Origin: Meira nashicola
Lineage: Eukaryota > Basidiomycota > Exobasidiomycetes > Exobasidiales > Brachybasidiaceae
Assembly (NCBI GenBank): GCA_001600355.1
Contig: BCJU01000001.1
Span: forward strand, 889,178 to 953,177
DNA length: 64,000 bases
Direction: 5' to 3'
A program made the position numbers and the translations under genes. Below, in pieces: positions 1-9,494 of the stretch (positions are counted from its first letter, which is position 1; the number at the start of each line of letters is the position of its first letter). The notes beneath the pieces are model-generated. The model did no database searches. It was not told the origin of the DNA and saw only the letters and a program-made list of their open reading frames with translations.

Positions 1-146
1 CATTTTCTGTATTCATTTCGCATCAAAATGGTAATCATAATTTACACGAAGACGCTTTTTTTAAGGTGGCGAGAAAAGTATGTTGATGAATATGGTATCG
101 AAAGATGTCCGAGAGTAAGAAAACAAAATCCTCAGCTATTCTTCCA

Positions 147-871
147 TCACTTTCTCTGCTGCTGTTCAACAACCTCTTGTCCTTTTGCTTGTGTGTCAAG
201 AGCATATTGTTTACCTGCACTTCCAGCTTGCTCTGCCAAATCTTTTCCTTTTTCACTTGCTCGGCCTAATAATGATTTACCTTTAGCTTCCAACTTTTCC
301 GCTTTATTTTCTCCTTTTCCTGCTAATTCTTTACCTTCATCCACTAATCCTTGTAATCCATCACCTTGAGCAAAGAATGTAATCAAACCACCCGCTCCTC
401 CTAAACCTGCACCACCAAGTAATCCATTAATCAAACCTGCCCTCCTGAGGAATAAAGCAGGCGTGAGAAGTGATCCAACCAAAGCACCAACTAAGAATAA
501 ATCATCTTGACGAACTTGTTTGGCATCACGTCGGAGTTTGAATGTACGTGAAGCAGTTGCAGCGGAGTTTTCTTGAGAAGTTATTCCATATGCTGTTGCC
601 GTTCCTGCTGCACCTCCAATAAGTGGTACAGTCCAACTGAAAAAAGAATGAATGAATCGTCAGTAATTAGCACATTGCTTGAATCCTACCCAGAATATAC
701 TCACTTATACCGGACTAGACTTCGAATGCTGAATTGTCCTTTCCTGATCGCACTCAAAGCATATAGTGGAGTAGCAGCAAGAGTTGCTAATTCCAATCCT
801 GTCAATCCATACCTTTGTGCAAAGTATGATTTCTCTCCCTCAAGGACATTTAGTTTGCTAGACGATGACAT
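147..871 (-). CDS. Small multi-pass membrane protein of unknown function (2 exons)
   Basis: Two exons on the minus strand, 871-705 and 636-147, flank a 68-nt intron (637-704) with a GTGAGT donor and a TTTTTTCAG acceptor. Joining them gives 218 residues in one frame from an ATG at 871. The N-terminal half has short hydrophobic segments (around LATLAATPLYAL and VPLIGGAAGTATAYG). A second hydrophobic, glycine-rich hairpin follows (LLGGAGLGGAGGLITFFAQG). The C-terminal 60 residues are charged, Ala/Lys/Glu-rich and likely amphipathic helix (EGKELAGKGENKAEKLEAKG), recalling LEA-like or membrane-surface helices. I do not recognise the family, and no catalytic motif is visible. An organelle membrane location is only a guess. 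The gene is divergent from the Smr gene at 1286. Confidence 0.7.
637..704 (-). other. Spliceosomal intron in the small membrane protein gene
   Basis: The 68-nt intron has the donor GTGAGTATA and an acceptor preceded by a T-rich run ending CAG. Removing it joins the two reading frames exactly. It matches the size and donor type of other introns in this window. Confidence 0.75.
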
Positions 872-1285
872 CTTTGCTTTTATGAAATGGTATAATGTGG
901 TTTGGAAAGAAAGAGAGAGAACTCTTTAACGTTTACGCGCAGCCTTCTATGTATGAGCGGGGGAGGAAAAGTGGAGAATTGCAGAGCTTTTTTTTTGCAA
1001 GGCAGTGTCTAATCCGATCTTTACCGTTAAGATGTTGCCCCTTCAGGCTTTGCGATTCGCGCCCGCACAAAACACGCTAAATTGACAAAGCTCTATTTTG
1101 ACAGGCCTGCCCCGACGCTTCATTGTAAGATAGTTTAAGAAAAGTTCTTCTTGCTTATTTGCTATACATCCGTCATTCTCTCCCAATTGTGATCGTGAAT
1201 AGGCGACACGTTCTATCAGCATAAATATTTCATCAAAACTCTCTTTAATCACATCCCTCATTCTCCCCGTTCAACATCATTCATC
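872..1285. promoter_or_regulatory. Divergent intergenic promoter region
   Basis: This 414-bp stretch lies between the divergent starts at 871 (minus) and 1286 (plus) and must hold both promoters. It contains a T8 run near 990. I see no clear TATA box or known operator. Confidence 0.4.
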
Positions 1286-2286
1286 ATGGCGAACGATATC
1301 GTTTACTTCCTCAAAACCCATCGTCGCCAAATTATGGCGATTGGAAAAAAGATCTTTGCTTTCCTAAAAAATAAAAAGAATACAGCAGCAGCAGGTGCAG
1401 GAGGAGCTGCTGGAGGAGCTGCAGGCTATTATGGAGGTCAACAACAACATCAACAACAGCAACCATACCAACAACCATATCAACAACAAGGACCAGGATA
1501 TCAGCAACAACAACCTCAATATGGCGGCGGAGGTCAAGGTCAAAATTTGTGGGACCATCCACCACCACAAGGACAATACGGTCATCCAAACGCACCTGCA
1601 AACATTCCTGCAGGCGTTAAACCCCACCATGGACGATATAATGATAACGAAATCAATTCCAAAAATGAAAGATACATGCAATTACGTAACCAAGCACGTT
1701 CAGAAGGTGATAAAATGGCAAAATGTTTCGACGATTCTCATAAAGCTTATTCTAACGGTGATGGTGGTAGAGCAAAACAATTGAGTAATGAAGGTCATGA
1801 ACATAAACGTAAAATGGAACAATTGAACGGAGAAGCAGCTGATTGGATCTATCATGCAAATAATGAAGATAGTGGACCAAATGAAGTGGATTTGCATGGT
1901 TTGTACACCCAAGAAGCAATCACAAAGACTGAAGAAGCAATTCGATCAGCTCAAGGTAAAGGAATGCCAGAATTGCGTGTCATTGTCGGAAAAGGTATTC
2001 ACTCTAAAGATCATGTTGCACATATCAAACCTGCCATTGAAAAACTCATGAAAGACTACGGTATCGCTGCCGAACTGGACCCAAAGAATGCAGGTGTCTT
2101 GCTTGTTCATTTGGGAGGCGCTGGAAATGCACCTCAAGGAGCATATCGTGATGCTGGCTTTGCCAACAAATTGGCACAACAAACCAGCGGTAAAGATGAT
2201 GAGGTGAGTAGAGAAACGATCTGTTTGTCTCAGTCTGAATTTGATGCTAATACTATCCTTTATCTCAACAGTGTACTATCATGTAA
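1286..2286 (+). CDS. DUF1771-Smr domain protein with predicted C-terminal CaaX box (2 exons)
   Basis: Exon 1 is 1286-2203 and exon 2 is 2272-2286, giving 310 residues. The N-terminus is basic and hydrophobic. A Gln/Tyr/Pro/Gly-rich low-complexity region follows (about residues 45-105). Then comes a helical DUF1771-type segment (YMQLRNQARSEGDKMAKCFD, about 130-190), and an Smr domain from about 200 with the conserved EVDLHGLY and VGKGIHS motifs. Smr domains act in nucleic-acid binding or nicking. The DUF1771-Smr pair occurs in eukaryotic cytosolic proteins, and the fungal substrate is unclear. An intron with GTGAGT donor, TGCTAAT branch-like sequence and CAACAG acceptor makes the protein end ...DDE-CTIM, a canonical farnesylation-type CaaX box. 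Intron retention would instead add an unrelated tail of about 38 residues ending at 2320. The family call is firm; prenylation is inferred. Confidence 0.88.
2204..2271 (+). other. Phase-0 intron that decides the C-terminus of the Smr protein
   Basis: The 68-nt intron has donor GTGAGTAGAG, a TGCTAATAC branch-point match about 23 nt before the 3' splice site, and acceptor CTCAACAG. Splicing adds four codons (Cys-Thr-Ile-Met) and a stop. The length is not a multiple of three, so retention changes the frame and the C-terminus. Confidence 0.75.
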
Positions 2287-2407
2287 TTCACGTTCTTTGT
2301 TTGTCACCAGTCTTGCTTAATATTGCGCGCATTCATACCCTGCAAATTGGAATTTTACTAAATTTTCATTAATATTTTGTTACAAGTGTGTAGTAGAGAT
2401 TATTATA

Positions 2408-3361
2408 TTATTGAGTTGCAGAAATTGCAACAGTTTCGGCACCAATTGCAACTTGTTCTGCTTTATCTTTTTCTTCATCTTTGCGTGCCAATTCAGCCTC
2501 ACGCATCTTCTTTTCGGCAACAAGTTTCATCTTGAAATAATCTTTGTGTAATCCACATTCCGTCTTTCCACCTTTATCTTTCCATCTTCCTGATCTTTCA
2601 CCACCGTTTGCGCCAGGCAAAGCGGTTGAATGCCAGTCACCAATACTCTTGTAACCCATATCGAGTAATTCATTGTATGGAACTGCATTTGCTTTAACGT
2701 ATGCATCTACTTGACCGAAAGACCAATTCAAGAATGGATTAACTTTAATCAATCCTGTCTCATCAACTTCAATAGCTGCCAATTCTGCACGATCATCACC
2801 TTGACTACGTCTTCTTCCTGTGAAAACCGCTCTAACACCTAATTCTTCGTATGCTCTTCTTGCTGGTTCAACTTTGACAACGTAATCATATGTATCTTCA
2901 TCACGTTCCCATAGCTTTGATCCCCATTGTTGTTCAAATTCAGGTGTAGTGTTGGATCCTTTTGGTCGGTAAATGTGCATAGGTGCATCGTAATGGCGAG
3001 CTGCACGTTCAGCCAGAGCGATTGTTTGTGGGAAGTGGTATAGTGTATCAAGGAAGATGAGAGGAACCAAGTGTTTATGTTGAACAGGCTGACCAGTGGA
3101 GGCAGCAAGTTTTTGTGATCGTTCTGAAGAAATGCGAGAGACTTGATCAAGAGTAACGCATCCCGTAACACCAAAAGCGGTTGTTTGATATAGACCTGGT
3201 AGATTTTCAACTGACCATTCTAAAATCTCTTCTGGTGTTGCCTCTGCCAAATGTCTATTAATGGATGGCAGATTATCAATTACATTCTTGATTTGTTGAT
3301 CATCTTGTAGCTTTTGTTGTGAAGATGATGCCGAAGCGGATGGCACGGTGGAGAATGTCAT
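2408..3361 (-). CDS. MET16: Phosphoadenylyl-sulfate (PAPS) reductase
   Basis: The product is a 317-residue single-exon protein. It reduces PAPS to sulfite and PAP using thioredoxin, in the sulfate-assimilation branch leading to cysteine and methionine, in the cytosol. Supporting motifs of the PAPS/APS reductase family include VTGCVTLDQVSR-like substrate-loop sequence near residue 60, LVPLIFLDTLYHFPQT (about 97-112), a VFTGRRRSQGDDRA arginine motif (about 180-192), and the C-terminal ECGLH whose Cys269 is the catalytic cysteine. There are no paired CC motifs for an iron-sulfur cluster, as expected for the fungal PAPS-type enzyme. About 45 charged residues follow the catalytic Cys. It ends near the Smr gene (convergent). 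A TCACGTG element lies about 600 bp upstream of its ATG. Confidence 0.95.
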   Translation of the reverse strand: MTFSTVPSASASSSQQKLQDDQQIKNVIDNLPSINRHLAEATPEEILEWSVENLPGLYQTTAFGVTGCVTLDQVSRISSERSQKLAASTGQPVQHKHLVPLIFLDTLYHFPQTIALAERAARHYDAPMHIYRPKGSNTTPEFEQQWGSKLWERDEDTYDYVVKVEPARRAYEELGVRAVFTGRRRSQGDDRAELAAIEVDETGLIKVNPFLNWSFGQVDAYVKANAVPYNELLDMGYKSIGDWHSTALPGANGGERSGRWKDKGGKTECGLHKDYFKMKLVAEKKMREAELARKDEEKDKAEQVAIGAETVAISATQ

Positions 3362-4121
3362 TTTTGTTATGGTATACCTCTATGCTGATGACCGTGATAG
3401 GCAAAGATGAAATTGTTTTATCTCAAAGTATTCTATGTGAATTTGAGTTGACCTTTTATACGGATCGGACAAAAATTTCTAAGCGGGGTAGGTGGAATAG
3501 AGGGAAACCTGTGATCGAAGAAGGGTAATCAAATCAAGAAGAAGGGATTACTGTTTCCACTACGCACGTAAAAGGAGGAAAATGCAACACTCCTGTGTAG
3601 ACTATAATGTGTGCGGTACGGGATTTGATCTCATTTGCATACAAAGGCAATTGGATTCTTACATCCGAACATTTCATTTTTTCTCTCCACCGAGGGCAGG
3701 AAAAATTTGAAGACGAAAGTGAGGAGGAGTTTCGTCCTGTCGTGCGCCTAAAATTTCTAGAAGTTTGCTATTGGTACTGTAAGCGGCAACTCGTCTGTAC
3801 GGTCAGTGGCTTTTCTTCCTTGTTTACGACCGAAGGATGTGTATGCATGCGAAAATAGTCATTGTACGTAAACCCTCCATTAAGCGCGCGCTAGAGTCGC
3901 AAAGTGCGCTCTGCGAATAACAAAGTGGCAAACGTCATTTTGAAACCAAATCACGCCATCGCAAAAATGTTGAGTCACGTGTTTCTACTTTTGTACGGAG
4001 TTAAGAGCGGATCACATAATCATGATAAGAACGACCAAAATGAAGTCAGTACCATTGAATAGATAATCGATTGATCATGAGAAGCTCTAGATATGTACAA
4101 GAATGGGATGAATTTGCGACA
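3362..4121. promoter_or_regulatory. Intergenic region upstream of MET16, with a TCACGTG element
   Basis: The 760 bp lie between the MET16 start and the P450 stop. A TCACGTG core, the yeast Cbf1 target type linked to sulfur genes, lies near 3974. A GC-rich stretch (AAGCGCGCGCTAGAG) lies near 3882. An 83-codon open frame at 3607-3858 shows no recognisable domain and I do not call it a gene. Confidence 0.35.
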
Positions 4122-6172
4122 CTAAGCAAGATGTGGAAGAGGAGCGAGTCGTAAAGGTAGACCAACGATATCCAAACCTTTAATGATCGGACGTGAAACT
4201 AAAACAGGAGAAGTTTTAACTTGATACTTTGAAGGTTGTAAATGAACACGACTTAAAACGCCTACCAAAAGAGCAATGATTTCTAACATGGCAAATCTTG
4301 AACCTAAACAACTTGCAGGACCGTTTGAAAAAGTTGCAACACCTGCGGGACCAGGGAAATTTGCATTCTTATAGGTGTTTGGTAAATTGGACCATCGTTC
4401 TGGATTCCATTGTTCGGGATCCGGTCCCCAAATCTGTTCGTCAGAGTTAGGCAATTTAAAACATGCTCCAATTACAGTACCTGGACGGAAAGAGCATTTC
4501 AGTAAGATAAGTGAGGTAAAATATTATAGCATATACTCACCTTTTGGAACGAAAATCTGATTTAACATCTCTTTTCCATCTCGAGAAGGGATCGGTCTTC
4601 CTAACGGAATCACGCAATCTTCTGCTGCTTGACGATCAGATTTAACAACGGCTGGTGATAGTCGAAGTGTTTCTTTGATGCAATTTGTTAGCAATGTTAA
4701 TTCTTCACTTTGCAATTCATCTGCAGTCAAATTTGTATCCACTCCTCCATTTTGTACTTTTCTTCTTTCTAGGAAAGATATTAATTGTGTTTGTACTTTT
4801 CCCAAAATACGTTGATCGTGAGCAAGATAATTGAGAGTAAGACTTGTTGCAACTGAACTTGTTTCATATCCGGCAAATAAGATCAATCGAATCGTATCCC
4901 GCAATTCTTTTTCCGAAACGGTAATTGCGTCATTTTTGTTTCGTAATGCTTCATTTGAACGTACAATCTTTTCCATCAAATCTAAAGGTTCTCCTCCATC
5001 TTCTTCTTTTGATGTATCACCACCATCGGCTAACATTGCTTGTGTTCTCTTTACTTTTTCTTCGATTAATACTTCTGTCCATTGTTCAATTTCAGCATTT
5101 TGATCACGAATTGTGCGATTAGCATGATTGATAGGAAGAGATAGCCATGATGCACGGGTTAAGCTGCTAAAGACGATCAACAATATACGAGGAACATCAA
5201 ATTTGACAGAAGCCTGCATGTAAAGAAGAAAAAAGAGTCAGTACAAGACCGTGTGTGCTGAGTATGTTACACACTCACCTGAAGCATTCTTTGGTATCCA
5301 TTCGCAAGCTTTACTCCTTTTAAACCATGTTGGATACAATCAAATTCTACACCAAATCCAGCTTTTCCAATAATATCGAAACTTGCACAATCCAACATTT
5401 CGGAAATATTTACGATCGAACCTTCTTTTGGATCAGATCGCCATTCTTCTTGACCTCCTTTACGTGCTAAAGATAAAAGTTTTTCACCTAATTCTTCTGC
5501 TTTTTGTGTAAAAACAGGTGCAAGTGTACGTACGTGAGATTGAGTGAATGCGGGTGCAAGTGCACGTCTTTGTCTTGGATGAGCTTTTGAATCTGCAACG
5601 ATTAATCCTGCGCCAACGACGAATCGAATGAATTCATGTCTGAATGCAGTAGATGGAAATTTAGCAATATCATGCAATACATGATTAAGAGCGATACTAT
5701 CACCTATGAGTAATTGACGTGCTCCCATTGGCATAGGTAAAAGGAAAACGTTTGATTTAAGTTCTTTTGCTCCTTCGACGATCTTTTGTCCATCGTATTC
5801 TGATAACTTTTCCGAACTAAAACTTCCCAATAAGAAAGATTCTCTTTTCATCGCAGGAATGTTACCTAATGGATCGGGTTGTAAACTCTTTTGAATTCGT
5901 GGAATGATGGCTAAAATTGTATAAATTAATCCTAATCCGATCAAAATAGTTTTTATTGAAATATCAGAAGAATGAAAAGTACCTGTTATCCTTTGAGAAA
6001 GTGTTGGTGGAACTTCATTTGAACGTAAATGAAACAATGTCAAAAGTGAAGAAACACCACCTTTTGTTAATTGAATGCATGTTATAATTGCAACAATTGT
6101 TGCTAAAATCGATAACAACGAAGCTGTAATTGTTTTTGTTGTCGATTGTTGGTCATCTTTTGTTTTTGACAT
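4122..6172 (-). CDS. Cytochrome P450 monooxygenase, membrane-anchored (3 exons)
   Basis: Exons are 6172-5279, 5213-4541 and 4480-4122, giving 641 residues. Two N-terminal hydrophobic segments (about 18-40 and 70-90) suggest ER anchoring with a double membrane pass. P450 landmarks appear in order: HPRQRRALAPAF helix-C region, I-helix LFAGYETSS (oxygen activation), ETLR of the ExxR pair, a NPERW PERF-type motif, and the heme-binding loop FSNGPASCLGSRFA with axial Cys580. All key residues are present, so it should be active. At 641 residues it is longer than the usual 500-550; the extra length is the double anchor and a Lys/Glu/Asp-rich insertion around residue 340. The substrate cannot be read from sequence. 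There are no neighbouring biosynthetic genes, so it is not obviously in a cluster. It is divergent from the GEN1 gene. Confidence 0.93.
4481..4540 (-). other. P450 intron 2
   Basis: This 60-nt phase-1 intron has donor GTGAGTATAT and acceptor TCCGTCCAG. Removing it joins the PKG-TVIGA reading frame leading to the heme-binding exon. Confidence 0.8.
5214..5278 (-). other. P450 intron 1
   Basis: This 65-nt phase-0 intron has donor GTGAGTGTG and acceptor ACATGCAG. It joins RMLQ to ASVKFDV in frame. Confidence 0.8.
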
Positions 6173-6772
6173 GATGAACGATATGGTTGGGTGTTGGTGA
6201 TTACAATTGGAATTTGTTAGCTATACCATGATTAAATCGGATCATCTTTCTTCTTTTCTCTACTTGAGAGTCGGATACTGTACATCTTCATTATCTCAGC
6301 TCATTTCTCTCCACCTTTTATTTTTATTGAAGGTAAGCTGCATATATGCGTACCAAAGATATCAGGCTTGTATCAAATGTACCAAAAAATGTTGACGCAT
6401 TTCGTGCCTGATTGAAGATTGCATGCAAAGGTTTATTATTACGTGAACATTCATTCATTCATTCATGCAGGTCAGTAAGGGATCTAAAAAAAACACACAC
6501 ACCAAACAACACCGCGGAGGAAGAAAGGTTGCTTTTTGAACGCGTACGCCGCACAGACGAAATAGATTGAAAGATATGTAGCTTGAGCGAGGCTCTAAAC
6601 ATTTAAGCTGGAACTTCGACCAACACTAAAAACCATCATGAACAACAACATCATCACAATGACTACAACAAAACGATAATTTATTTGTCTGAAATTTTAA
6701 ACTTTTTTATTTATTGAAACGTGCTAAAGAGGTGATGCTTGGATTACCCTCAAACAACAAACGGACGACAGG
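6173..6772. promoter_or_regulatory. Divergent promoter region, P450 / GEN1-like nuclease
   Basis: The 600-bp stretch has a (CATT)n microsatellite near 6450-6468, an A7 run followed by CACACACACACC at about 6486, and ACGCGT at 6540-6545. ACGCGT is the MBF/MCB core, but this hexamer recurs in several other intergenic regions here, so its meaning is weak. Confidence 0.35.
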
Positions 6773-9010
6773 ATGGGGATCCCGTTACTTTGGATCGAAT
6801 TATACGAACATGCTCATGAAGTCAATTTGAAAAATCTTCATGTCTTTCTTACAAAAGGTAGTAACAACCCAAGCAAAATTAAACTGGGGATCGACATTTC
6901 TGCTTGGATGAAACATGCTTTAGCTGGAAAGGAATTTCTTTTATTACGAACGATATTTTATAGATTATGCAAATTGGCCAGTTTACCATATCTTAATCCA
7001 GTCTTTGTTTTTGATGGATTATCTAGACCTTCAATTAAACGAGGCAAAAAGACACCTTTTGCACGTACACCTTCAGGAAGAAATTTGTTTGGAAATTTGG
7101 AAATGCAAGTAAGACAACTCGTTGAAGCTTTTGGATTTGTTATTTTACAAGCTCCTGGTGAAGCAGAAGCAGAATTATCCGATTTAAATAAAAGAGGTTT
7201 GATTGATGCAATTTTGAGTGATGATAGCGATTGCTTTTTGTTTGGTGCAAAAACAGTGGTCAGAAATTGGGGTGAAAAGTTAGCAGGAACGACTGCTATT
7301 CAATCAAGGAGAGCAAAAGTACAAGCAAACAAACGTGTATCTTCACCGTCTTCTTCTCAAAGTTCACAATATGATGTACTTTCATCTTCTGATGATGGCA
7401 GTGAAGTAAAGGTTGGGTCCTCTTCTAAGCAGAATATACTTGCAGACAAATCAAAACAAGGCGACCAGGTTTATGTTTACAGGGTAGAAGATTTTGCAAA
7501 AGGAGTTAATGCCGCTTCATGTGTCTTATTGATTGGCTTACTTGGTGGAGGAGATTATGATGTGAATGGTGTACGAAATTGTGGAATAAGAACTGCTATC
7601 GGACTTGCAAAAGGAGGTTATGATGAAAGATTATTGAAAGGTGTAAAGAAGTATATGGAACGTCCAACTTCTCACACCCTACCTCCTCGTATCAAATCAG
7701 AAGTCAAATGGCAAGAATTTTTACATGAATGGAAAGAAGATGTGAAAGAAGAGCTTAGAACGAATGCAAGTGGGAATTTGATAAGAAGACAATTAAAGCT
7801 TGCTAATTCAGATGCAATTTCAAATTTATTGACTACACCAGAATCAATGACTGTTCTGGCAGCATATGTATGGCCAACGATTTCCAATCTTGAAAGGATT
7901 CCTGAACAAAAAGCATTCAATATACAACAAGTAGCCAAAGTTGCTTGCACTCTATTAGATTGGAATAAAGAATACGCTCAAAAGACTTTTAGAAAGAATC
8001 TCTTTATTGGTCACCTTTTGCAATGGTTTAATGCCATTCACAATAATCGAATAAGCGCAACTCCTACTTCACAATTGGACCTTCATACCCCTTCTTCAAC
8101 ACCTGTTGCAAGGACATCGAAATCCCCTAGTAAATCAAGTCAATCACCCAGTAAAGGTAAGAAGAAAGCAGTGCATGGAAGGGATTTACGTTCGATGCTT
8201 TCAACAACAATAAGTGAAAATGTGTCTAGTCCGAATACAGCAAAGACTTCAACGGAAGGTGTTCTATTCGAAATCCTTAAAGAACGAGAATCAGAAGTTT
8301 ATGTGGAATTTAACATTGTCAAACTGGCTGAATCTGTTGAGATTGGTATCGATGAAGGTATTGAAGCTAGAGTTGATGATGGTGTCAAAACTACAAGTAT
8401 CTCGGAAGAAGATGAATTGGAAAGTAGCGCTCCTTCAGAAACAAATGATACCCAAAGTACACCTAGAAAGACTGCAAAACCATTTGATCAATTAGATCCA
8501 ATTCGACTTTGGTTTCCTTTGGAGGTTTTATTGTTGAAGAAAGAGGGTGTACTGCAATATGAAGAATATAAAAAGCGCAAAACAGCTCGAGATAAGGTGG
8601 AGAATGAGAGAAAGATTCGACAAGAAAAGAAGAAATCTTTTGATGAATCACAGCAAAGGTTGTCAAACTTTTTCCGTTCAGAGAAAACTGGTTATAAGCC
8701 AAGATCAAAAGAGAATACCGTGTCAAAAGCTAGAACGTCAAAATCGGATTGTCTGATTGATGCAATTGATAATGCATTCTCACAACACCCTTCTCCTACC
8801 GCATCACCTTCAAAACGAAAAGCAATGAAAACGCCACATGCATCATCATCTACCTCTTATTCATTATCAGGTGGAAGCGAAGATGAAGCCGAAAGAACAG
8901 TACTTGCTGTTGGAAATGCAATTCAAGGTAGTGATGACAGTGTTGAATTTGTTCGTGTAAAGAAGAATCTTTCGAATAAAAAAGGTGACCCAATCATCAT
9001 TCTGGATTAA
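6773..9010 (+). CDS. YEN1: XPG/Rad2-family structure-specific nuclease, GEN1/YEN1-type Holliday junction resolvase
   Basis: The product is a 745-residue, single-exon protein. It begins with the MGI N-terminus that is required in this family. The XPG-N region carries the metal-binding acidic residues IDISAW (Asp41) and VFVFDG (Asp81). XPG-I carries APGEAEAEL and SDDSDCFLFG. The helix-hairpin entry has GGGDYD near residue 255. A chromodomain-like region is plausible after that but not proven. The C-terminal third (from about 440) is Ser/Lys-rich with many SP/TP sites (TPSSTP, SPSKSS), as in Yen1, where CDK phosphorylation controls activity. Rad2, FEN1 and EXO1 are less likely because the spacer between XPG-N and XPG-I is short and there is no PCNA-type tail. 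Expected role: nuclear resolution of recombination intermediates in late mitosis or meiosis. Confidence 0.85.
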   Translation: MGIPLLWIELYEHAHEVNLKNLHVFLTKGSNNPSKIKLGIDISAWMKHALAGKEFLLLRTIFYRLCKLASLPYLNPVFVFDGLSRPSIKRGKKTPFARTPSGRNLFGNLEMQVRQLVEAFGFVILQAPGEAEAELSDLNKRGLIDAILSDDSDCFLFGAKTVVRNWGEKLAGTTAIQSRRAKVQANKRVSSPSSSQSSQYDVLSSSDDGSEVKVGSSSKQNILADKSKQGDQVYVYRVEDFAKGVNAASCVLLIGLLGGGDYDVNGVRNCGIRTAIGLAKGGYDERLLKGVKKYMERPTSHTLPPRIKSEVKWQEFLHEWKEDVKEELRTNASGNLIRRQLKLANSDAISNLLTTPESMTVLAAYVWPTISNLERIPEQKAFNIQQVAKVACTLLDWNKEYAQKTFRKNLFIGHLLQWFNAIHNNRISATPTSQLDLHTPSSTPVARTSKSPSKSSQSPSKGKKKAVHGRDLRSMLSTTISENVSSPNTAKTSTEGVLFEILKERESEVYVEFNIVKLAESVEIGIDEGIEARVDDGVKTTSISEEDELESSAPSETNDTQSTPRKTAKPFDQLDPIRLWFPLEVLLLKKEGVLQYEEYKKRKTARDKVENERKIRQEKKKSFDESQQRLSNFFRSEKTGYKPRSKENTVSKARTSKSDCLIDAIDNAFSQHPSPTASPSKRKAMKTPHASSSTSYSLSGGSEDEAERTVLAVGNAIQGSDDSVEFVRVKKNLSNKKGDPIIILD

Positions 9011-9494
9011 ATTACAGTATTTGTATTTGTATTTGTTTGTACTTGTATTTGTCATTCATAATTATTATTAGAGTAAGCATTTCTTTATCATCATGAGTTT
9101 ATTTAGCCGAATCCGTTCCGAATTGGAAACCGAATATGATTGGTCATTTGACGGAATGGCGCTGCCTTATGACCTGAATAATTGATAAAACTCCTTTTTA
9201 TTCTCTCGTTTGTTTTGTCGGATCCGCTTGGGGTAAGAGAAAGCGGGCCGAAAAAAAGGGAGGAAATAAAGGAAAAACTGTTTTACTCCTGATACGAAAT
9301 GAATTTTTGTATCTTTCTCATTGGAATGAAAGAGCCCTAATGACAAATCAATCAAAAGAATACAGAAGTATTCCACACTCCGAAATTATCTTTATTGGCG
9401 TAAAGGCAGGAACAAAAATAGAACCAAGCATATCAAGTATACAACTATCTTTATTTCTCTTTTTTCTTCTCACCATCGTCTAAAACATTCAATC
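9011..9494. other. Intergenic region, no gene seen
   Basis: This 484-bp stretch lies between the nuclease stop and the DOMON gene. It has a (TTTGTA)n-like tract at about 9020-9050 and a pyrimidine-rich leader just before 9495. I see no gene. Confidence 0.5.

Noticed and set aside
3607..3858. 83-codon frame upstream of MET16
   Set aside because: It starts at an ATG but has no recognisable domain, is Cys/Phe-rich, and lies in the MET16 promoter.
6540..6545. ACGCGT as an MBF cell-cycle site for the GEN1-like gene
   Set aside because: The same hexamer occurs upstream of or between many unrelated genes here (near 16788, 17986, 28608, 31397, 50886, 51270 and 53581), so it is not specific.
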